DNA from: Alicyclobacillus tolerans
GTDB taxonomy: Bacteria; Bacillota; Bacilli; Alicyclobacillales; Alicyclobacillaceae
Reading direction: 5' to 3'
DNA length: 64,000 nt
NCBI RefSeq assembly: GCF_021739485.1
Contig: NZ_JAJFNK010000004.1
Span: forward strand, 1-64,000
This document shows positions 37,789 through 46,018 of this stretch, piece after piece. Position numbers and translations under genes: made by a program. Positions within the stretch are counted from its first letter, which is position 1; each line of letters starts with the position of its first letter. The notes under the pieces were generated by a model. It was not told the origin of the DNA, did not search any database, and saw only the letters and a list, made by a program, of their open reading frames with translations.

Positions 37789-37890
37789 GTTGGAAATGTG
37801 TTCTTTTGCCCGGCTCCCTTTGTCCACTCTACTATCTCAACCATACCGCCGGACGCGCTTTAACGAGTCGCGATGAACCGCCGTTAGCGG

Positions 37891-38976
37891 TCAGTCGATC
37901 GAGCCTGTCTCCTGATACCGCCTCGCCATCGCATCGATCTCTTTTTTCAGTTCGGACACAAGCTCTGCTTCCGGGATTTTGCGAACGACCTCTCCTTTGC
38001 GAAACAGGAGGCCTTCTCCCCGAGCCCCTGCGATGCCAATATCAGCTTCGCGCGCCTCGCCCGGGCCGTTGACGGCACAGCCGAGCACGGATACTTTGAT
38101 CGGCGCTTTGATGTTTTGCACATACTGCTCTACTTCGTTGGCAATGGAAATGAGGTCGATGTCGATGCGGCCACACGTCGGACAAGACACGAGCGTTACG
38201 GCGTTCGAAATCAAGTGGAACGTTTTAAGCAGTTCCCGCGCAACTTTGATTTCCTCGACAGGGTCGGCGCTGAGTGAAACGCGGATGGTGCTGCCTATTC
38301 CCATCGACAACAACGTACCTAATCCAGCGGAGCTTTTGATGGTTCCGCTGAACTGCGTGCCCGACTCCGTAATCCCAAGGTGCAGCGGATAATTGAACGT
38401 TTCAGCCGCCAAACGGTACGCTTCGACAGCCAGCGGCACATCCGAAGCCTTCATCGAAACAATGATGTCTTCGAAATCCAATTCCTCAAGAATCCGGATG
38501 TGGTGCAGGGCGCTTTCGAGCATCCCTTCTGCGGTTGGATATCCGTATTTTTCCAAAATGTGCTTTTCCAGAGAACCGGCGTTCACCCCGATGCGGATGG
38601 GAATCTGCCGCTCTTTGCAGGCTTGAACCACGGCTTCGACGCGATCGCGTTTGCCGATGTTCCCTGGGTTGATCCGCACCTTGTCGATCCCGTTCTCAAT
38701 GGCCAAAAGCGCGAGCCGGTAATCAAAATGGATGTCCGCCACGAGGGGAATGTGAATCTGGCGCTTGATTTCCTTAATCGCTTCGGCGGCTTCACGGTTG
38801 TTTACGGTCACGCGAACAATCTGACAGCCCGCGTCCTCCAAACGATGTATCTCGTTGACCGTCGCTTTGACGTCTGCTGTTTTTGTCGTCGTCATGCTCT
38901 GAATGACGACCTGGTCGTTTCCGCCAATCACTACATTGCCAACGCGTACGGGACGCGTATCTTTTCGATGAAACAT
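37891..38976 (-). CDS. ispG: 4-hydroxy-3-methylbut-2-en-1-yl diphosphate synthase IspG (GcpE)
   Basis: 361-residue iron-sulfur enzyme of the MEP isoprenoid pathway, converting MEcPP to HMBPP. The TIM barrel starts with [10 protein letters not shown] and [10 protein letters not shown]. The [4Fe-4S] cysteines are in SCPTCGR near residue 266 and [10 protein letters not shown] near 300. The ATG follows GGGAG at 8 nt. A TATAAT box (39009-39014, minus strand) lies about 33 nt upstream, though its -35 is poor. It is divergent from the aldolase gene. Confidence 0.96.
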   Translation of the reverse strand: MFHRKDTRPVRVGNVVIGGNDQVVIQSMTTTKTADVKATVNEIHRLEDAGCQIVRVTVNNREAAEAIKEIKRQIHIPLVADIHFDYRLALLAIENGIDKVRINPGNIGKRDRVEAVVQACKERQIPIRIGVNAGSLEKHILEKYGYPTAEGMLESALHHIRILEELDFEDIIVSMKASDVPLAVEAYRLAAETFNYPLHLGITESGTQFSGTIKSSAGLGTLLSMGIGSTIRVSLSADPVEEIKVARELLKTFHLISNAVTLVSCPTCGRIDIDLISIANEVEQYVQNIKAPIKVSVLGCAVNGPGEAREADIGIAGARGEGLLFRKGEVVRKIPEAELVSELKKEIDAMARRYQETGSID

Positions 38977-39128
38977 TGATATGTCTCCCTATGGTCATAG
39001 TCAATGACATTATACATCAATGGTTTCCCATTCAGTCTGCGATTTGGTACATTAAAACTGGTAAAGAACCAGAGTGCATCGTCGGCCAGTGTTTAGCGGC
39101 GTCATCAACTTCAAATAGGGGTGTTTGT

Positions 39129-40196
39129 ATGTTGGACCAGATCGTTGCGTATCTCGGGGAAGAATCCGATTCCCTCTTGAATCACACCTGCACAACCATT
39201 CCCAAAGAATCTCTGTATCAACCGTCTGCAAACTCCGTCAGTGACGCGTTTGGAAATTCGAACCGCTCCATCCCAGTCTTGCGCAACCTGCAAAGCCTCA
39301 TGGGCAGCGGGCGTCTCGCCAACACGGGCTACGTTTCAATTCTCCCTGTCGATCAGGGCATTGAGCATTCCGCGGGAGCTTCCTTTGCCAAGAATCCCGC
39401 TTATTTTGATCCGGAAAACATTGTGAAACTGGCTATCGAAGGCGGATGTAACGGAGTCGCGTCTACGCTGGGAGTGCTGGCGTTGACGTCTCGCAAGTAC
39501 GCTCACAAGATTCCGTACGTCGTAAAGATCAACCACAACGAACTCCTGACTTACCCAAACAAATTTGACCAAGTCCTGTTTGCGAACGTGAAGCAAGCGT
39601 GGAACCTCGGAGCTGCCGGCATTGGCGCAACCATTTACTTCGGGTCGGACCAATCCACCCGTCAACTTCAAGAGATCAGCGAAGCCTTTGCTCTCGCACA
39701 TGAGCTGGGGATGTTCACCATTTTGTGGACCTACCTGCGCAACCCGGCCTTCAAACAAGGCAAAGTGGATTACCACACGTCCGCCGATTTGACTGGGCAG
39801 GCCAACCACCTTGGCGTCACCATTGAAGCGGACATCATTAAGCAAAAGCTCCCAGAAACCAATGGAGGATTTAAAGCCCTGAACATGGAAGGAAGCAACT
39901 ACGGCAAGACCGATGAACGCATCTACACGCAGTTGACGACGGACCATCCCATTGACCTCACCCGCTACCAAGTGGCCAACTGTTACATGGGCAAGATCGG
40001 CCTCATCAACTCCGGGGGCGCGTCCGGGCAAAACGACTTTGCCGAAGCGGTGCGCACAGCTGTCATTAACAAACGGGCCGGCGGCATGGGGTTGATTAGC
40101 GGACGCAAGGCGTTCCAACGCCCGATGGATGAGGGAGTCAAACTTCTCAACACCATCCAGGACGTCTACTTGGAATCTGGCGTAACCCTCGCGTAA
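39129..40196 (+). CDS. fbaB: Class I fructose-bisphosphate aldolase (DhnA/FbaB type)
   Basis: 355-residue class I aldolase of the archaeal/DhnA type, which interconverts fructose 1,6-bisphosphate with DHAP and glyceraldehyde 3-phosphate through a lysine Schiff base. [17 protein letters not shown] near residue 75 and [15 protein letters not shown] near 320, with the catalytic lysine, are typical. The start at 39129 follows AGGGGTG at about 6 nt; a 51-residue upstream extension is rejected. A clear terminator lies about 140 nt downstream. Confidence 0.92.
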   Translation: MLDQIVAYLGEESDSLLNHTCTTIPKESLYQPSANSVSDAFGNSNRSIPVLRNLQSLMGSGRLANTGYVSILPVDQGIEHSAGASFAKNPAYFDPENIVKLAIEGGCNGVASTLGVLALTSRKYAHKIPYVVKINHNELLTYPNKFDQVLFANVKQAWNLGAAGIGATIYFGSDQSTRQLQEISEAFALAHELGMFTILWTYLRNPAFKQGKVDYHTSADLTGQANHLGVTIEADIIKQKLPETNGGFKALNMEGSNYGKTDERIYTQLTTDHPIDLTRYQVANCYMGKIGLINSGGASGQNDFAEAVRTAVINKRAGGMGLISGRKAFQRPMDEGVKLLNTIQDVYLESGVTLA

Positions 40197-40206
40197 GGCG
40201 GTTTCC

Positions 40207-40293
40207 TTGACCTTTGTTTTTGACCTTTGTTTTTGACCTTTGTTTTTGACCTTTGTTTTTGACCTTTGTTTTTGACCTTTGTTTTTGACCTTT
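40207..40293. repeat. Seven-copy 13-bp tandem repeat downstream of the aldolase gene
   Basis: TTGACCTTTG recurs at 40207, 40220, 40233, 40246, 40259, 40272 and 40285, joined by TTT, giving a strict 13-bp period. It lies between the aldolase stop and its terminator, so it would be part of the 3-prime untranslated region. Lys/Gln/Arg-rich frames read through it on the minus strand are artefacts. Confidence 0.95.
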
Positions 40294-40332
40294 GCTTCAA
40301 GGCGGCGTTTGCTTCAGGACAGTTTGACAGAG

Positions 40333-40372
40333 ACGGCGGCCCGGACTTTTCCTGGCTGCCGTTTCTTTTTTT
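40333..40372 (+). terminator. Terminator of the aldolase gene
   Basis: ACGGCGGCCCGGA and TCCTGGCTGCCGT pair across a 4-nt loop (with G-U pairs) and are followed by TTTCTTTTTTT. Confidence 0.9.
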
Positions 40373-40496
40373 AACGCTTTGATAGGCCGTCGACAAAACG
40401 GCAAAGTTGTTGGATGGGCGTTTGCTCTGACCCGTTTGCTCTGACCGTTGAATAAACTCCGGCATCGGCCTTCATATTACAGTTGAGGTGATGACT

Positions 40497-40676
40497 GTGG
40501 GCCAACACAACCAATTCGAGCCAGGGTGGGAAGTGCCGAACGACGGGGTTTATCAGGAAATTGGAGAACATCCGGACAGTGGCAATTTGCCGGATGCACG
40601 GCGGATCAAGCTAAAAAGGGGAGACGTATTCCCGAAAACGAGCAACCCGAACCGAAAATGGTCCCGTTTGCAATAA
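40497..40676 (+). CDS. yjzC: YjzC family small protein
   Basis: 59-residue soluble protein resembling Bacillus YjzC: it begins GQHNQFEPGWEVPNDGVY and has KRGDVFPKTSNPNRKW near the end. The function is unknown in the family. A GTG at 40497 is the probable start because GAGGTG lies exactly 6 nt before it; an ATG two codons earlier is adjacent to that Shine-Dalgarno and so unlikely. A terminator follows within 10 nt, so it is a monocistronic unit. Confidence 0.8.
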   Translation: MGQHNQFEPGWEVPNDGVYQEIGEHPDSGNLPDARRIKLKRGDVFPKTSNPNRKWSRLQ

Positions 40677-40685
40677 TGAGCAACA

Positions 40686-40730
40686 GCCTCAGGCAAAACG
40701 ACAAGACAGATTCTGCCTGAGGCGTTTTGT
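40686..40730 (+). terminator. Terminator after yjzC
   Basis: GCCTCAGGCA (40686-40695) and TGCCTGAGGC (40714-40723) form a 10-bp stem followed by GTTTTGTT. It probably also ends the convergent minus-strand membrane protein gene. Confidence 0.85.
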
Positions 40731-40733
40731 TGC

Positions 40734-41444
40734 CTAATGTGGCACAGGTTGCGGCTTGGCACCGCGTTCAAGGCTGCGCACGATTGGCGTGAGAAGGCGA
40801 TATCCGACAAACGTGATAACCCACCCCGCGAGCATGACGAACCAGAAGGTTCCGGGCCAGCCAAGACGAGCCATCGCTCCGGCGGATGAAATAACCAGTA
40901 CACCAGCAGCCAGCCAAAGGTTCCCGTGTAAAAACCGGGGGCTGGACTGTTTGCGCACGGTTTTCCACGCGGAATACAAGGCGACGAGAATGACGGCCGC
41001 GCCGCCGAAGGTATTGAGGGAAATCAGTTCGATTAGCCATGCCCCATTCGCGATCACATTAACACCGGCGCCGCCGTTCAAACTTTGCAAGGCTGCGGAC
41101 TGCATGGGCGCCAGTGCGAGAAAAACCGTACCGGTTAAGCCGACGATCCCCACGATCGCGGCGATGACGTAAACTGTGCGCTTGGAAAACACCAATGCCA
41201 AACTCCCCAGCCCCATAATGGCTGGCATCCATAGCGCTCCAAAGACGTAATACAAGACAAAAAGCACACCGCTGTGCGGGGTTGTCCACAATGTCAGGCC
41301 GTAGGCCAACGAAGCCAACGCGGAAAAGCCGAGCGACACCATCCAAAACAGGTGACTTTGTTTCTTGCTGTGCAGGTATTGACGTGCCACCAAGTAGGTA
41401 AACAGGGAGCAGATCAGAAACACAACAAAAGCTGGAAGCCACAT
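40734..41444 (-). CDS. Seven-TM membrane protein of unknown function
   Basis: 236-residue, very hydrophobic protein with about seven membrane segments, short loops and a basic C-terminal tail. No soluble domain or recognisable catalytic motif is visible, and I do not recognise the family. The ATG at 41444 is about 11 nt after GGAGGAGGG; a GTG four codons earlier is too close to that Shine-Dalgarno. It is divergent from rocD and ends against the yjzC terminator. Confidence 0.7.
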   Translation of the reverse strand: MWLPAFVVFLICSLFTYLVARQYLHSKKQSHLFWMVSLGFSALASLAYGLTLWTTPHSGVLFVLYYVFGALWMPAIMGLGSLALVFSKRTVYVIAAIVGIVGLTGTVFLALAPMQSAALQSLNGGAGVNVIANGAWLIELISLNTFGGAAVILVALYSAWKTVRKQSSPRFLHGNLWLAAGVLVISSAGAMARLGWPGTFWFVMLAGWVITFVGYRLLTPIVRSLERGAKPQPVPH

Positions 41445-41609
41445 TGGGGTGAACACCCTCCTCCCACAACCTTATTGGGAACATTTTACGCCTGCCGGGA
41501 GGCCGCCACAACCGTTTGATTTTTCCTGCGCCCACGCTTCCCGGTCCGTTCCCGCGCCCTTTTCCGGGCCGTCCATCGCCGCACAGACCTGTACCGTGCG
41601 GAGTTGCGA

Positions 41610-41637
41610 AACCCGTATTGAATCGCAAATACGGGTT
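41610..41637. repeat. Perfect inverted repeat upstream of rocD
   Basis: AACCCGTATT (41610-41619) and AATACGGGTT (41628-41637) are perfect 10-bp arms with an 8-nt spacer, about 100 nt upstream of rocD in the divergent intergenic region. A regulator-binding dyad is possible; the missing U-tract argues against a terminator. Confidence 0.55.
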
Positions 41638-41738
41638 GTTCATAATGGACGTCAGACACCATCTGCGCAGCACTTTGGGCGCTTTTTGCATAAACTAAAC
41701 TGCGCAAGGAACTTCATTCTGGATTGGAGGAAACTCCA

Positions 41739-42944
41739 GTGAGTCAAATGCAGTCCGAGCAGGTCATTGCCATTACAGAAAAGTACGGTGCGCACAACTA
41801 CCATCCACTGCCAATCGTCGTAGAACGAGCGGAAGGAGTCTGGGTTCAAGACGCTGAAGGAAAGCGCTATATGGATATGTTGAGTGCATACTCCGCACTC
41901 AATCAAGGACATCGCCATCCGCGCATCATCGCGGCGTTGAAGCAACAGGCCGATAAGGTGACCATTACTTCCAGGGCCTTTCACAACGATCAACTCGGTT
42001 TGTTTTACGAGAAACTGGTCCACCTCACGGGCAAGGACATGGTCCTTCCCATGAATACAGGGGCTGAAGCGGTTGAAACCGCCGTCAAGGCCGCCCGGCG
42101 CTGGGCTTATGATGTCAAGAAGGTCCAACCGAACCAAGCCGAGATTGTCGTCTGCGAAGGGAACTTCCACGGCCGTACGCTCGCTGCCATCTCCATGTCC
42201 TCCAACGAAGAGTACCAGCGGGGGTTCGAACCTCTGACTCCGGGATTCAAGGTGATTCCATACGGCGATCTCGATGCGCTCAAATCCGCCATCACTCCCA
42301 ACACGGCCGCCTTCCTTGTGGAACCGATTCAAGGAGAAGCTGGCATTGTCATTCCGCCGGCTGGCTTTTTGTCTCAAGCTGCGAAGCTTTGCCGAGAAAA
42401 ACAAGTCCTATTGATGGCGGACGAAATTCAAACCGGATTTGGCCGGACCGGGAAGTTATTCGCATCGGAGTGGGAGAACGTCACGCCCGACGTGTACATC
42501 CTGGGCAAGGCGCTTGGGGGCGGAGTGCTCCCAGTATCCGCTATCGTGGCCAACCACGACATCCTCGGCGTATTCGAACCGGGTTCCCATGGGTCCACCT
42601 TCGGCGGCAATCCGCTGGCTTGCGCTGTAGCTCTCGCGTCCATGGATGTCATCGTCGACGAGAATCTCGTTGCCCGTTCGCTCGAGCTAGGCAACTACTT
42701 TTTGAAAGAACTCAAGAAAATAAAAAACCCGCACATCGTTGAAGTGCGCGGGCGTGGCTTGTTCGTGGGTCTTGAGCTGGATGAACCTGCGCGACCGTAT
42801 TGCGAAGAATTGATGCAACGCGGGCTTTTGTGCAAAGAAACACACGAAAACGTGATCCGCTTTGCTCCCCCGCTGGTCATTACGGAAAGTGAACTCAAGC
42901 ATGCACTCAGCATCGTTCAAGCTGTCCTGGAACCGGGCGCGTAA
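41739..42944 (+). CDS. rocD: Ornithine aminotransferase
   Basis: 401-residue class III PLP aminotransferase that converts ornithine and 2-oxoglutarate to glutamate semialdehyde and glutamate. [17 protein letters not shown] near residue 108, [18 protein letters not shown] near 225 and [15 protein letters not shown] near 252 (PLP lysine) are diagnostic of RocD. A GTG at 41739 with GGAGG 8 nt upstream is chosen as start over an in-frame codon 5 residues earlier. No other roc genes are adjacent. Confidence 0.94.
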   Translation: MSQMQSEQVIAITEKYGAHNYHPLPIVVERAEGVWVQDAEGKRYMDMLSAYSALNQGHRHPRIIAALKQQADKVTITSRAFHNDQLGLFYEKLVHLTGKDMVLPMNTGAEAVETAVKAARRWAYDVKKVQPNQAEIVVCEGNFHGRTLAAISMSSNEEYQRGFEPLTPGFKVIPYGDLDALKSAITPNTAAFLVEPIQGEAGIVIPPAGFLSQAAKLCREKQVLLMADEIQTGFGRTGKLFASEWENVTPDVYILGKALGGGVLPVSAIVANHDILGVFEPGSHGSTFGGNPLACAVALASMDVIVDENLVARSLELGNYFLKELKKIKNPHIVEVRGRGLFVGLELDEPARPYCEELMQRGLLCKETHENVIRFAPPLVITESELKHALSIVQAVLEPGA

Positions 42945-42972
42945 TTGCCGAACCCCGGGTGGCTTCGAGTCG

Positions 42973-43070
42973 CATCGGGTCGCGCCTTGCAAAACGCACA
43001 TTCTGTTCCTTAACAGTGCAGTGCAGAGCCATCGGGTCGCGGTCTTGCATAGCGCACATTCTGTTCCTTA
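42973..43070. repeat. Two 40-bp direct repeats downstream of rocD
   Basis: CATCGGGTCGCG...CTTGCA, then CGCACATTCTGTTCCTTA, occurs at 42973-43012 and again at 43030-43070 with few differences and a 57-bp period. It lies between the rocD stop and its terminator. No open frame is preserved through it. Confidence 0.9.
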
Positions 43071-43101
43071 GCGCTGCCGGTGCCGCTAGAAAGGTCAAAT
43101 C

Positions 43102-43157
43102 AGCCCCTCAGGTCAACGCCGTTTTCTGCTGGACTGAGGGGCTTCAACGTTATTTTT
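43102..43157 (+). terminator. Terminator of rocD
   Basis: AGCCCCTCAG (43102-43111) and CTGAGGGGCT (43134-43143) form a perfect 10-bp stem followed by a U-rich tract ending TTATTTTTT. It overlaps the 3-prime end of the minus-strand oxidase cluster, which may use the same hairpin. Confidence 0.8.
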
Positions 43158-43248
43158 TCGTGTTGGACAAATACGTAGAATACCGGTAAATCAGGAGCGT
43201 GAATGCTGCGAACAGAAACACGCCAAAGGCGAACATCATGAGCTGCAT
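43150..43248 (-). CDS. 32-residue single-TM peptide at the end of the cytochrome oxidase cluster
   Basis: Frame of 32 codons plus stop: a hydrophobic segment (about residues 3-22) followed by a short polar, lysine-ended tail (YLSNTKK). GGGGAG precedes the first ATG closely; the Met pair at residues 4-5 is an alternative start. It lies 65 nt after the subunit-III-like gene on the same strand, where small accessory oxidase subunits are often encoded. A role as a single-helix oxidase subunit is an inference from position and shape only. Confidence 0.5.
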   Translation of the reverse strand: MQLMMFAFGVFLFAAFTLLIYRYSTYLSNTKK

Positions 43249-43313
43249 ATTCTCCCCAGAGCGGTCTGAACCCGCCCGAGTCCCCCCTTTGCCATCCTTA
43301 GTTAAAAAGTTTC

Positions 43314-43943
43314 TCAACTAATGTGCTGGCCGCACCAAGCTGCAAACTGACCAACCGTCATCACGTTTTCAACCAACAACACGACGATACCGGACACAAT
43401 CGTATACAGCCAGACGTTCATGGCCACCGGGAAAAACTGATTCAGCTTCTTTTTATTTGCGTAGCTCGCATACCAGCCTGCGTAAATCAACAAGATGATG
43501 CTGATGACGTCCAAGAGGAACTCAATCACTGAAGTGGGGCCATAGATGGTTCCAATTTGCGGACTATAATGAATAAACCACAACATCAACCTGAACTGTG
43601 TCGCCAGCACCCCGACATAAGCCAGCGTCGTTAACGCCAACACGAGGTTAAAGCCGCGCCACTGATTGCGAATAAACAGGGTGCCCGCCAGAAGCAGCAA
43701 AAGCCCGGAAATAATGAGCACCAACGTGTTGTAGTAGGGCAGGTCCTTCAGCAGATTGGACTTCAAGATGAACTTTGAAGGGTTCCAGCCTCGCAAATAG
43801 ACATTGGTCGCCACGAACGTCGCGTACATAAACGTCAAAGCAATCAACCCAAGCCAGACAGCCAGGTTGGCATGGCTTTGATGGTCAAGGTTTTCGTCGT
43901 GGGCCGCGTGTGCGCCAGACATATGACTTCTGTCAACCGCCAT
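43314..43943 (-). CDS. Divergent cytochrome c oxidase subunit III-like protein
   Basis: 209-residue membrane protein with about five membrane segments (about 27-50, 68-92, 95-122, 135-160, 170-192) and a His-rich soluble N terminus. The length, helix count and position in the oxidase cluster suit a CtaE-type subunit III. However, the usual subunit III signature (FHGLHV and its acidic/His partners) is not recognisable, so it is divergent or a replacement. The ATG follows GGGAGG at about 8 nt. It lies downstream of ctaB on the same strand. Confidence 0.6.
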   Translation of the reverse strand: MAVDRSHMSGAHAAHDENLDHQSHANLAVWLGLIALTFMYATFVATNVYLRGWNPSKFILKSNLLKDLPYYNTLVLIISGLLLLLAGTLFIRNQWRGFNLVLALTTLAYVGVLATQFRLMLWFIHYSPQIGTIYGPTSVIEFLLDVISIILLIYAGWYASYANKKKLNQFFPVAMNVWLYTIVSGIVVLLVENVMTVGQFAAWCGQHIS

Positions 43944-44052
43944 TTTGGCAACCTCCCTCTCTCAAATCTCTCCCAGGCAAAACGTCGTAGTTCCCAACAC
44001 CGACTATATCCCGGCTCGTTCAATCAAAATTGGCTTGGGCCAAAATCGCGAT

Positions 44053-44973
44053 TCAAATCGTTCCAACGACCATCACGATGCACATGGTCGTCAAGTAAAT
44101 CAGGGAAAACTTAAACAACCTTTTTGCCCACGCTAAGTCGTCTTGAACAAACAACCCCTGTACCGCGCGTGCAAGGAACCAAACTCCCAAGACAAGAGCG
44201 ACAACCAAGTAAATCAAGCCTTCGAAGTGAAGCCCGTACAGGAGAAGCGATACTGGAAGCATGGCAGCTGTATACCGCAAAATCTGCCACTTAGTTTCTC
44301 CGAAGCCTCGCACGACCGGTAACATGGGGATGCCTGCAGCGCGATACTCTTCACTTCGCTTCATGGCTAACGGCAAGAAATGAGGAGGTTGCCACAAAAA
44401 GAAGATAAAGAACAAGACCCACGCCCCAAACCCCAGCGAACCGCCGCTGCCCGCCGCCCATCCCACGAGCGGAGGCATTGCACCCGCCACTCCGCCGAGG
44501 ACGGTGCTCAAGGTTGTCGTTCGTTTGAGCCACACCGTGTAGATGTACGCGTACACAATCAGGCCCACAAACGCGGCTGCTGCAGCGACCCAGTTCACCA
44601 AAAACGCCAGCACGGCCAACCCGATAACGCCCATTCCCAACCCGAACCAGAACGCGCGCGCTGGCGCAACCTTGCCCGACACAATAGCGCGTTCCTTGGT
44701 GCGCTCCATGCGGTAGTCGATGTCCCGGTCGACGAAGTTGTTCAGCGTCGCGCCGGAGGCGACGACCAAGGCTGTTCCCATCATCGTCAACAACACGAGT
44801 GATACCGTTGTATGGCCGTGGCTTGCAACCCAGAGCCCCGCAAAGGTGGCCATCAGGTTCGCTGCGGTGATGCCCAACTTGGCCAAAGAAATGTAGTCGC
44901 GCAGCGTAGCTGACGTGTTGTTGGTCTGCGCACTCGTTACTGCAGTGTCAAAAACGAGTCCGTCTGTTGCCAT
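44053..44973 (-). CDS. ctaB: Protohaem IX farnesyltransferase (haem O synthase)
   Basis: 306-residue UbiA-type prenyltransferase with about nine hydrophobic segments that attaches the farnesyl chain to haem B. The Asp-rich site NNFVDRDIDYRMERTKER near residue 70 and the second loop KRTTTLSTVLGGVAGAMPP are typical of CtaB/CyoE. The ATG at 44973 has AAAGGGGGAT upstream. An in-frame GTG at 45024 overlaps the ctaA stop but lacks a Shine-Dalgarno, so it is less likely. Confidence 0.95.
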   Translation of the reverse strand: MATDGLVFDTAVTSAQTNNTSATLRDYISLAKLGITAANLMATFAGLWVASHGHTTVSLVLLTMMGTALVVASGATLNNFVDRDIDYRMERTKERAIVSGKVAPARAFWFGLGMGVIGLAVLAFLVNWVAAAAAFVGLIVYAYIYTVWLKRTTTLSTVLGGVAGAMPPLVGWAAGSGGSLGFGAWVLFFIFFLWQPPHFLPLAMKRSEEYRAAGIPMLPVVRGFGETKWQILRYTAAMLPVSLLLYGLHFEGLIYLVVALVLGVWFLARAVQGLFVQDDLAWAKRLFKFSLIYLTTMCIVMVVGTI

Positions 44974-45020
44974 TCTCAAATCCCCCTTTACGGTGCGTTT
45001 TGCTGACGCAAAAGCCTGTG

Positions 45021-45974
45021 TCACGAAACCGTGCCTGGATTGCGCATCGGAGTACGGCGAACGGAATCAGCTACAGGTTCTAACCCATACTTGGCCAACT
45101 GGGCCGTTACGCCGGCCCACGTGAGCACACCGAGCAAAAATGCCGCGTTGCTCCAATGCAAGGTTGCCGGTAATAGCGCCAATTGCGAACCGAGCGACCA
45201 GACACCAAACCCCGCTTGAAAAGCGACCAAAACGACTTGGGCCCAAGCAAGCGGCACCAACCGCTTTGCGCGAATCGCGCTAAGCAAAAACCACAGTGCA
45301 GCGGCAGCCACCAAAATGCCCGTAGATACGTGAAACATCAACAACCCTTTCGACAGCGCAAGGGACGGAATGTCGTGTTGTCCGTGACTGGCTAGGTAAC
45401 TGTTTTGACCGTACAGTGCCTGGCTCGCTCCAGTGTGACGGAATACAGCCCCCGCCAAAATGGCGAAGAAGCTCACGCCCCACACAGACCACGCAGGTGC
45501 TGCCAGGCTGTACAGCGCGCGATCGGAGTCTAGCTGTTCTCCGCGATTGACTTTCTCGCGCCGATGCGTAACCAGGGTCAAGGCCACGTAGAGGCCCAAG
45601 AGCACCATACTGTTTGCAACGTCAATCGTCGTGGTCACTCCGGGCAAAGTCAAAATCACGATGAGCCCGCCGACAATAACTTGAAGAAACAACGAAACGA
45701 CACCGAACGATGCCAGCCAAACCACAGCTCGTTCTTGCCGGGCGCGCCTCCATGCGAGTACGGCAACCCAGATGACGAGAACAGTCACAGCCACAGCGGA
45801 AAATCGGTGGACGAGTTCCAAAATCACCATGCCGGACAGTTTTGGCAATACCTGCCCGTCGCACAGCGGCCAGTCTGGGCACACAAAACCAGCGTTTTCA
45901 CCCACGACAATTCCACCGAGAACCATTTGCACGGCAATGGCGAGTGTGGAAATCAGCGGCAATCGGTACGTCAT
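45021..45974 (-). CDS. ctaA: Haem A synthase
   Basis: 317-residue membrane enzyme with about eight helices that oxidises haem O to haem A. The extracellular cysteine pair CPDWPLC is near residues 32-38 and the haem-ligand helix ELVHRFSA near 53-60; a second histidine pair lies in the C-terminal half. Bacillus-type CtaA has the same layout. GAGGGG precedes the ATG. It lies between ctaD and ctaB, consistent with haem A supply to CtaD. Confidence 0.95.
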   Translation of the reverse strand: MTYRLPLISTLAIAVQMVLGGIVVGENAGFVCPDWPLCDGQVLPKLSGMVILELVHRFSAVAVTVLVIWVAVLAWRRARQERAVVWLASFGVVSLFLQVIVGGLIVILTLPGVTTTIDVANSMVLLGLYVALTLVTHRREKVNRGEQLDSDRALYSLAAPAWSVWGVSFFAILAGAVFRHTGASQALYGQNSYLASHGQHDIPSLALSKGLLMFHVSTGILVAAAALWFLLSAIRAKRLVPLAWAQVVLVAFQAGFGVWSLGSQLALLPATLHWSNAAFLLGVLTWAGVTAQLAKYGLEPVADSVRRTPMRNPGTVS

Positions 45975-46018
45975 TTACAAGCCCCTCTTCTGCTAAATGT
46001 TGGTTTCGCCGTCCAAAA

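Noticed and set aside
40166..40465. 99-residue minus-strand frame rich in Lys, Gln and Arg
   Set aside because: Its basic repeats are just the translation of the 13-bp tandem repeat in the aldolase 3-prime region, and it also crosses the end of the aldolase gene and its terminator.
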